Positions 57,074 through 64,000 of a DNA stretch of 64,000 nt are shown here, in pieces. Under the pieces are notes generated by a model that searched no databases, was not told the DNA's origin, and saw only the letters and a program-made list of their open reading frames with translations. Where the stretch lies: the NCBI GenBank assembly GCA_003339415.1, contig PDHQ01000023.1, forward strand, positions 192,408-256,407, in the 5' to 3' direction. The translations under genes were made by a program, and so were the position numbers. How positions within the stretch are numbered: position 1 is the stretch's first letter; each line of letters starts with the position of its first letter. This DNA is from Ophiocordyceps camponoti-saundersi (nom. inval.) (lineage: Eukaryota; Ascomycota; Sordariomycetes; Hypocreales; Ophiocordycipitaceae).

Positions 57074-57707
57074 TCACACTGCCCTCCTAGCCACTCCCAA
57101 AGCTAACAACAAACGACGTCGTCTATCCTGCACAGGACCCGCCGTAGACACACCAAGCTGCCGCAAGATGCGGTCAACCTCTCGTGCTGCAAAAGTCAGT
57201 TAGGTACTCAGATAGCAGACAAGAAAACAAGAAGAAAAGCGTCCGCTCACAGGACAACGCATCAGCCTCATCCATGGTGGATGGACAATCAGGGATCTCC
57301 TCCCCCGTCTCTAGACTCAAGAGAGGAGCCAAGCACGCGTCCGCACGCATGGCACTGCTGTTTTCCATCCTCGCCGCTCCGTTCCGTTCCCTACATAGGA
57401 AAAAAAAGAGTCAGCCATAGGGCAACAAGAGGGGAAAATAGAGCGCGACTCACGCGACTATCATCCTCTGATCCAAGTCCTGCACCCGGCTGTCCAAGTA
57501 GTCCACCTTGCGGTCCAAGTCGTCCAACTTTCTGTTGATCTCATTCCGCATGTCCCGCATGTCGTTGCGCATATCCTCAAACGCCTGTGCCAGTCGAAGG
57601 CCACCATCAACGGCGGGTAGATTTTGGCAACGGCCGACCTGCTCGGTCAAGGTCTCCAGACTGCGGACAGCCAAGGGAAAATCGGGCTGCTCTGACGCAC
57701 GCTCCAT
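57074..57707 (-). CDS. Conserved fungal coiled-coil protein
   Basis: Three minus-strand exons (57707-57454, 57390-57251, 57186-57074) give 168 residues. The middle is a strong heptad coiled coil (EDMRNDMRDMRNEINRKLDD; VDYLDSRVQDLDQR). It is followed by NSSAMRADACLAPLLSLETG and IPDCPSTMDEADAL, then a C-terminal helix pair (VDRILRQLGV ... RRRRLLLALGVARRAV). This coiled coil - PL-PL-TGE-IP-FP-T - LL-ALGL pattern recurs, as I recall, in uncharacterised Sordariomycete proteins; the last part looks SAP-like, so nucleic-acid binding is possible but unproven. No signal or membrane segment. The function is unknown. Confidence 0.8.
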
Positions 57708-59521
57708 GCTTCAACAAATCGACGTGATGACTTTTGGTGGCCTCTGCGAGGATGAAGGACAAGCAAGAACGTGTCAGCGTGTCGCCCAGCAACACACAGA
57801 AAAACACAAGGTCGGCTAACCGATCTGACTCAGCAGCGAAGAGGAAGTCACGCATACACCCCACTGTACATGGAGAGGGAAGTGCCTCCTGCCCTAAAGG
57901 TGGGTAACGGTTGAGACCCGAAAACCCAAAAAGGAAACAGTCGCTACAGAGTGGTTACAGGTACATGTCTGAGAGGTGAGATCAAGGCGTTATCATTTGT
58001 ATCTGCTATCTATAAAAAAGGACACCGGTCCCTACTACATTTTCAGAAAAGACTCGAAGACAATGCATCTGCACTACATGCTTCCTTCCACTCGTATTCT
58101 CGTGTCAGAGCCTCAGAGGACTGTAGCTTCCTGGGCCCCACCTTTGGACAGAACATGCGAGGAAGGCGAGCAGTATAAAGGGAAAGGGCTAGCATGCCAG
58201 TACCTACTATGCTAACCTGAACATCAGGCTACACCCAAGAGGGTCAGTTTACACACTCCTCTCGTTTCAAGTACACTGCACTTCCACTACGCCCTGGGGT
58301 TCTCGTTCGTTCCCCTTGCACAGATTGCATCATGTGCTTCACTTGTGCTTGTTCTATTTGTGTGAGAAGCGCTGGTGTCAGCGTGTGTATGAGCTCCATG
58401 GCTTATTCCATGGACATGGTAGAGTTTAAGTTGGCCGCTTGTCTGGGGATCAAGGTGGACAAGTATAAATATCTCTTCGTTGAGGAAGAGGTCGATCATG
58501 GTTTCGGTACTATTGCATGGCTTCTCTCCGAGGAGGGTGATGATCCTCTCTTCTACATGCCATCATGGCCCTGTTGTGTTTCCGCGGCCGTGGGCTGTTT
58601 GAGATGGTGGATTGACACATCGTGGAAGACGAAACCCGTCAAAGCTAGAAAACTCTAGCAGATGCCTTGGAAACTAACTTGCCCGTCCCTGATCTTCTCC
58701 TGGTAATCCCGATTTATATATATACATGTACGTGTTGTCTTCAGCGCAGACAGTCTCTTTCTCATCGAAAGTGAGCCTCGCGCAAGAAGACGAAGTATTA
58801 CCAATACTAAGGATAAATCGAGCAGAATTTCCTCAAAGCACATGAGAATGAAGGAGACACAGCTTCAACGTTGGCAGACACAAGAGATAGGCGAGGCTCG
58901 ACAAAACCCTTCCTTCACAACCATCTTCCACCTTGAAAAGACAACTTAACAGTCGGCGTCAACTAAACTGCTTGAAACATCGATCACAGCCGGCAGCACT
59001 TATACGGTTGTCGTCCGCAATGTTTCAGACTCCCTCCCCAAGGCTGAGAGCTCTGTGCTACGGCGGAAAAAAAAGGAAACAGCAGCTAGATGTTTCAGAA
59101 CCGGTTCGGCGTCTGTAAAGAAGCTTGAATAGCACAGATTTTCATTCCTCAACTCAACATGCTCACTTCCCAGTCGTATCAAGACAATCAGGCTTCTGGA
59201 AAAAACAGCAAAAGACCCATGGTTCCATCTCCCCTGTCATCTCATGCGAACCCCCTCTTCCCTTGTCTCGGGAGCTACCGCCGACTTGTCAGACGCTGCG
59301 TGATTGGCAGAGTAGCTAGCTAAGCGCTAGATTGGGGGGCGAGGCTGACGTTGGTTCAGTCAAAAAGTCAGACAAATCTCAGCTTCATTCCGCTCTTTTC
59401 TCTCCAGGAAGAAAGCAAAAGAAAGGACCAGCTTCCTCTTTCCTGGTCCCTCAGATCTTGAGACGGGGCTCCCGTTTCTGCTTTGCGTGCTTCTCCTTAC
59501 GCGGGTGGAAGAAGCAAAGCC
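57708..59521. other. Divergent intergenic region
   Basis: Between the coiled-coil and TMEM16 starts. A 108-codon frame at 58332-58658, preceded by a TATAAAG at about 58175, could be a small gene but has no recognisable features. Nothing else supported. Confidence 0.4.
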
Positions 59522-61914
59522 ATGTCGTTCGAGGAGCAGCTCAAGAAGATCTCGCGACAGACTTCTTGGGAGACTTTCTCGGCTGCTGCTCATCGGGAGC
59601 TGGCGCCGCAGTTTGCCTCGCAGCTGCAACGGTTGGCTTATAATGACAAGTATGTCGTTCACTTTGACTTCTCCGACGTCGGTAAGCAACAGCTCGCTTT
59701 TCAAAGTTCTGCGAGTCATAGTGGTTGACAACGACGATGTAGATGCCGATACCGCTGTCGAGGACTTCGTTGGCCTTCTCAACCATCTCGAGGGCATCGG
59801 GCTTCATACCGAAGTGAGAGCCGGCCACGATCAATCTCTTCTGCTCTTCGTCAAGGCTCCGCGCGAAATACTAGGCAATGCCGTCTTCAAGTCGAGGTGA
59901 GGCCGAGCTTCCTCTTCGTCGAATCGGCCAGCTAACGATAACTCGACAGGGTGAGAGATTGGCTCTTCGGCATCGTCTCGACACATCCCGGCGGCGGAGG
60001 TGGCCATACGGTTGTCAATGGCAAATACGAGGCTGAAGATCTGCTCTCGATGCATCATCTGTTAAGCTGGCCAAAGGAAATGGGCGGTGCTGGCATAACG
60101 CCCGGATACGGCCGCTTCGAGAACATCCGCGCCATCTTCCCACTGCATAACCCCCGTACCAGCCAATCGCTCCTCAAACATCTCAGTAAGAAGCTCATCC
60201 TTCGAGACGACGACTTCGACAAGATCCGGGACATGCTTGGTCCGAAGACGGCCTTCTACTTTGCCTTTACGCAGACGTACATCCTTTTCCTTCACTTCCC
60301 GGCAATCACCGGCCTTCTTGCTCGGGCCTTTCTGCCGTCGTACTCGCAGCTTTATACCGTCGTCACTTGTCTCTGGTGTATCGTCTTCGTCGAGTATTGG
60401 AAGCTGAAGCAGCTGGATCTGAGCATGCGATGGCATGTCAAGGGCGTGGGACGCCTGACTACGGATCGTCCTCAGTTCTTCTATGATGGCGTCGTCGTTG
60501 ACGAAGCTGGTCGGACGCGGCATTACTATCCGAAATGGAAGCAAATATCCCGTCGTCTTATTCAGGTTCCCTTTATTCTTGTTGCTACCTTGAGCTTAGG
60601 GGCTCTCATTGCCATCGTCTTCGCTATAGAGGTTCTCATATCTGAAGCATACGATGGGCCGTATAAGAGCTATCTGGTACGTCTTGTCCTCGCACCTATA
60701 TTCCTACCTATACAACTAACCAGTTTCGATAGGAATATCTTCCTACGGCTCTCCTCGCCATCGGCTTGCCATACATCAGCAACTTCCTCGAGGGAGCGGC
60801 CGAAGCTCTCACCAACTTCGAGAACCACCGGACTGCAGACTCTTACGAGCGTTCTCAAGCGCAAAAGGTCTTCGTCCTCAACTTTACCACCCACTATCTA
60901 CCCATCATCTTGACGGCGTTCGTCTACGTCCCCTTCGGAGACTACTTCGTCCCTCATCTAAAGGGACTCCTTCGCTATGTCCTCGGCGACGTCGCCAAGT
61001 TCACCGACATGCCGTTTCATGCCAACCCGGGCCGTCTTCAGCGTGAGGTCATCGCCCTCACCGTCACGGGACAGATATCTCACTTTGGTGAGGAGTTTCT
61101 GTTTCCTCTCATCAAGCAAAGCATTCGTTCTTGGTATCGGAACTGGCGAACTTCGCCTTCGGACTCGGCCATGTTGGAACTCATCACTCCGGAGGATCAT
61201 CCAGAGGAGCAGGCCTTTTTGGCTGCCGCGCGCAGTCAGGCTTCGCTCCCTGCCTACGACGTGCAGGCCGACGTCTCCCAGATGACGCTTCAGTTTGGCC
61301 ATCTCGCCCTGTTCAGCCCCGTCTGGCCACTCATGCCCATCGGCTTCTTGATCAACAACTGGATCGAGCTGCGATCTGACTTTCTCAAGATCTGCATTGA
61401 GCATCAACGGCCGCCGCCACTACGGACGGATGGCATCGGGCCTTGGGTGCAGAACTTGGGGTTCCTGGCCTGGTTAGGAAGCATCTCTACCGCCGCTATA
61501 GCCCATCTCTTCGGACCTAATCTTTTGGGCCTCGATACGACAAAGCCCGGTGGTTGGTGGACACTACCCCTGACGATTGTCGTCAGCGAGCACATCTTTT
61601 TGGCTGTCAGGGCCATCGTCCAGTCTGTTCTTCACAAGATGGGATCGGAGCAGATTCGCAAGCAAAGAGACTCGGACTACATAAGACGAAAGAGGTACCT
61701 GGAGCAGCTCGAGGCTGAGAAGAGTGAGATGCTGGGACTTGGAGTAGAGCAGAGGGAGCGGCGCAAGTCCATCTTGATGACGGCTGGTAATACCTTCTGG
61801 ACGAGACAAGTCGACGACGATAGGAGCAAGGCCGTCGGTATTCAGTTGATTCAAACGCTAAAGAGGTCAAAGAGTAAAGGGGGAGCGGGTCAGAAAGGGG
61901 TGAAGTCGGAGTGA
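59522..61914 (+). CDS. TMEM16/anoctamin family lipid scramblase or channel
   Basis: Four exons (59522-59681, 59743-59896, 59950-60676, 60733-61914) give 740 residues, close to the 735 of the Nectria haematococca scramblase nhTMEM16. An N-terminal cytosolic domain with the VRDWLFGI and ENIRAIFPLHN motifs leads into about ten hydrophobic segments (AFYFAFTQTYILFLHFPAI; LYTVVTCLWCIVFVEYWKLK). Acidic and polar positions that fit the calcium site of the family are present (ISNFLEGAAEALTNFENHRT; INNWIELRSDFLK; VVSEHIFLAVRA). Fungal members scramble phospholipids between leaflets in a calcium-dependent way, or tether ER to plasma membrane (yeast Ist2). The C-terminus is a basic, coiled tail. The exon joins restore phase and conserved blocks throughout. 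Confidence 0.95.
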
Positions 61915-62449
61915 AAAGTCTTTCACCTGGAGATGATCATGGCGATGATTCTACGTTGACAAAGCATTTCGGTATAAATTCAGGGCCAAGGCAAGCGTGT
62001 CTAGGAAGATTACTCATTGACAGCGAGTTGACTCTAATGGACCATTATATAGACGAGGAACGACAAGTCAGGCCTATGCAGATAGAGTATGAGCGATAAA
62101 TAACACTTGGCAATAGGAGAAGGGAAGCCGGACTGGCTATAACGAAACGCTTCGTCTTCACTCCTGAGAGAACATCTTATTATTCTACGACGCCATCAAG
62201 AGATAAATGTACAAAGGGGAAAACAAAGTGGAGTGTGGCTCGAGACTGTCCTTCTGTGATCTTCATGGCTCTTGTAGCCTCTTTCTTGGCTTCAAGATCT
62301 GTAGGGGGTAATACCGGATTACCTTATATACAATCATCCCAATCCTCTTCTCGAAACTTCGTTACCTTCAGTTGACAAGGCCCTGACTATGACTCTTCAT
62401 TATCCAACGGATTCTAGATCAGCTTCGTCAGTCTGGGTTCATAGATACC
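61915..62449. other. Convergent 3' intergenic region
   Basis: No feature supported between the two convergent stop codons. Confidence 0.5.
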
Positions 62450-64000
62450 CTATCCATAACCCTCAGAACCTACCCTTGTCTTACACCAGAGTCTTCTATA
62501 TCCCCGCCGGCACTTGTTCTGAGCATCAAACTTCTGGCAGCAATCCTGGCCGCTGTAGTATCTGGAGAAGTGTTTCCTGCAGATGGCTCTATGTCTAACC
62601 CGATCGCCGATGACGAGCTTCCAGCCGTGGACGACGGCCCCCGTGTACTCATCAGCTGTGCCGCAAAAGGGTGGGCTTCCCTCCCACCGGCAGGCTTCGA
62701 CGACGGGGGCTGACCAGCTGAAGGAGAGTCCTTCGCTCGTCTTCCAGTTCAGTGTGTCTTCTTCCACGGCGAGAAACCTGCCGTGTTCATCGTACCAACC
62801 TCGTCTCTTACAGTGACTGTCTTCTTCGCTTGGCCTTGTTGCCGTCCATGGTAGGTCATGGGGATCTTCTGGCCTCGATTCCGAGCTTGAATCCGGTCCC
62901 AAAGAGTGATCCGCCGCTTCCCTATCAAACCTTCCTTGACTTGATGGACTGCTCATATCATCTGCAACCCTCGAGTTTGATGCTCCGCCTTTTGCCTCGA
63001 CTTCTTGAACATCTTTCAGGCCAGTCGTCGATTCTGAGTCTCTCTCACGTCTTGAGCTTGCCGTCTCCGCCAAGACGCTTGCGACATCTAGAACCTTTAC
63101 AAAGGTCGACTTCATTGAGAAATCCAAGGGCTCTGCTCCTCCAGTCTCAGCTGCAGGTTCTTCCGGGCTCGTTGTAGGACTTGAGTCTGCTTGTGGTGTA
63201 TTCGATACTCCATGAGTCGAGTTTAGGTATCTGACATGTCCCAGACTGGTTATAGACCCTGAATCCTTCGTCGACTTCCGACTGGAGTGCCCCGAGCTGA
63301 CCCCAGAGCTTGAATTCCTCGCATGACTTTCGGCTTTTACTCCCATATCCGAGTCGCTCATGTTCACATCGAGGCTCGAGAACTCTGCAGAGGCTGGGGT
63401 TCCTGCTGTCGCATCATCGTCGCTGGTAGGCGCTTCAGTGATCGGCTCTTCTAAGTCGACAGGATTTGCTTCCTCGTCTCCTATTTGGATCTCTTCATCA
63501 TCAAGCGTGCCCTCCTCATACATAGGCTCCGTGCCCTCCTCATACACAGGCTCCGTGCCCTCCTCATACACAGGCTCCGTGCCCTCTTCATACACAGGCC
63601 CCGGCGCTTCGAGTAGATCTGGTGATATACCTGCTGCGGCTCCGGCGACTTCTGGGTTGCCTGGATACCCTGTATACCCTGGAGATCCGGGATATCCTGG
63701 ATATCCTGGGTAGCCCGGGTAGCCTGCCACTCCAGGATAGCCTGGGTACCCGGCAACTGCTGGATAAGCTGCGGCTCCTGGGTAACCCGCGACCCTTGTG
63801 TTGCCTGCGGTCAAGGGAGAGCCCGCAACTGAAGAAGAGCCTGCCACTGCTGGAAAACCTGGATGTCCTTGCATTCCTGGAGCAGCTGCCATTGCTGGGT
63901 TTGCAAGACTCGCTGCAACAGCTGCATCGTCGGGTTTGGATTTCCCCGACATGGCTGCGCCGATTGCGTACCCCATGCCACCTGTGACGAGATTACTGAC
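62450..64000 (-). CDS. Collagen-like, acidic repeat protein with Cys-rich C-terminus, 5' end outside window
   Basis: The frame is open to the right edge (upstream of the first visible Met it reads VSNLVTGG), so the start may lie beyond the window; at least 516 residues are present. Parts in order: an Ala/Gly-rich segment (NLVTGGMGYAIGAAMSGKS), a collagen-like GYPGYPG-x repeat (about 63655-63780), a run of four 8-residue EPVYEEGT repeats, a long Ser/Asp-rich disordered region, and a C-terminal Cys-rich domain of about 110 residues (CRWEGSPPFCGTADEY, AICRKHFSRYYSGQDCCQKF, KCRRGYRRLWCKTR). The W-EG-xPFC start of this domain resembles a small Cys-rich module seen in several fungal proteins. Without the N-terminus, secretion cannot be judged. 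Confidence 0.7.
   Translation of the reverse strand, partial: VSNLVTGGMGYAIGAAMSGKSKPDDAAVAASLANPAMAAAPGMQGHPGFPAVAGSSSVAGSPLTAGNTRVAGYPGAAAYPAVAGYPGYPGVAGYPGYPGYPGYPGSPGYTGYPGNPEVAGAAAGISPDLLEAPGPVYEEGTEPVYEEGTEPVYEEGTEPMYEEGTLDDEEIQIGDEEANPVDLEEPITEAPTSDDDATAGTPASAEFSSLDVNMSDSDMGVKAESHARNSSSGVSSGHSSRKSTKDSGSITSLGHVRYLNSTHGVSNTPQADSSPTTSPEEPAAETGGAEPLDFSMKSTFVKVLDVASVLAETASSRRERDSESTTGLKDVQEVEAKGGASNSRVADDMSSPSSQGRFDREAADHSLGPDSSSESRPEDPHDLPWTATRPSEEDSHCKRRGWYDEHGRFLAVEEDTLNWKTSEGLSFSWSAPVVEACRWEGSPPFCGTADEYTGAVVHGWKLVIGDRVRHRAICRKHFSRYYSGQDCCQKFDAQNKCRRGYRRLWCKTRVGSEGYG
63507..63602 (-). repeat. 24-bp coding tandem repeat, four copies
   Basis: Four 24-base units (63507, 63531, 63555, 63579) coding on the minus strand for Glu-Pro-Val/Met-Tyr-Glu-Glu-Gly-Thr. 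Confidence 0.9.
63655..63780 (-). repeat. Collagen-like Gly-Tyr-Pro coding repeat
   Basis: Units of 9-24 bases coding for Gly-Tyr-Pro-Gly and Val-Ala-Gly-Tyr-Pro-Gly, about ten occurrences with drift. Confidence 0.85.

Noticed and set aside
58332..58658. 108-codon frame with a Cys-rich N-terminus and an upstream TATAAAG
   Set aside because: No signal peptide, domain or splice support; kept only as a remark in the intergenic entry.
1..64000. CRISPR arrays, bacterial operons or phage
   Set aside because: The intron-rich eukaryotic gene structure and fungal families exclude a prokaryotic context; simple repeats here are microsatellites or coding repeats.

Overview
The window is genomic DNA from a filamentous ascomycete, most likely a Sordariomycete and probably Hypocreales. 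Genes carry short (about 50-75 nt) GT-AG introns, intergenic distances are 0.3-4 kb, and the conserved genes match Sordariomycete architectures (MBF1, coatomer epsilon, eL42 with an ATG-only first exon, SUB1/PC4, an Uds1-domain protein, a TMEM16 close in length to the Nectria scramblase). A fungal enterotoxin-A-like gene and a repetitive secreted protein suggest an invertebrate-associated lineage; that last step is inference. All gene models were spliced by hand from motifs, reading phase and splice consensus.

Layout. 1-1.6 kb: 3' part of a SNF2/RING helicase. 1.6-6.9 kb: a gene-free island with decayed retroelements (LINE 3' end, chromodomain Ty3/gypsy and reverse transcriptase fragments, all on the minus strand) and a dispersed 12-13 bp repeat. 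7.6-13.6 kb: housekeeping block (MBF1, a conserved hypothetical gene, coatomer epsilon, eL42, a 2H phosphoesterase, ureidoglycolate lyase). 15.7-18.5 kb: a 925-residue secreted acidic repeat protein with six RRGD repeats. 18.9-24.3 kb: a short TUP1-like WD40 protein, a DOMON-cytochrome b561 protein and a PI-PLC X-domain protein. 25.5-34.8 kb: a membrane J-protein, SUB1, a PXA-PX-nexin protein and an Uds1 septation protein. 38.3-53.4 kb: an accessory-looking block with a small secreted protein, a HeLo-like/TPR protein, a 39-residue zinc-ribbon microprotein, a seven-exon enterotoxin-A-like secreted protein and a complete nitric oxide synthase-like gene. 57.1-64 kb: a coiled-coil protein, a TMEM16 scramblase/channel and a collagen-like, Cys-rich-tailed protein cut by the right edge.

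The housekeeping genes act separately in transcription, vesicle coats, translation, purine catabolism and membrane biology. The most unusual content is the NOS-like gene, which keeps the zinc CxxxxC, the heme-thiolate motif and a fused reductase; the secreted RRGD repeat protein; and the enterotoxin-like gene, whose two tandem ADP-ribosyltransferase-like modules both lack the expected arginine. Together they suggest, but do not prove, a region involved in interaction with animal hosts or other organisms.
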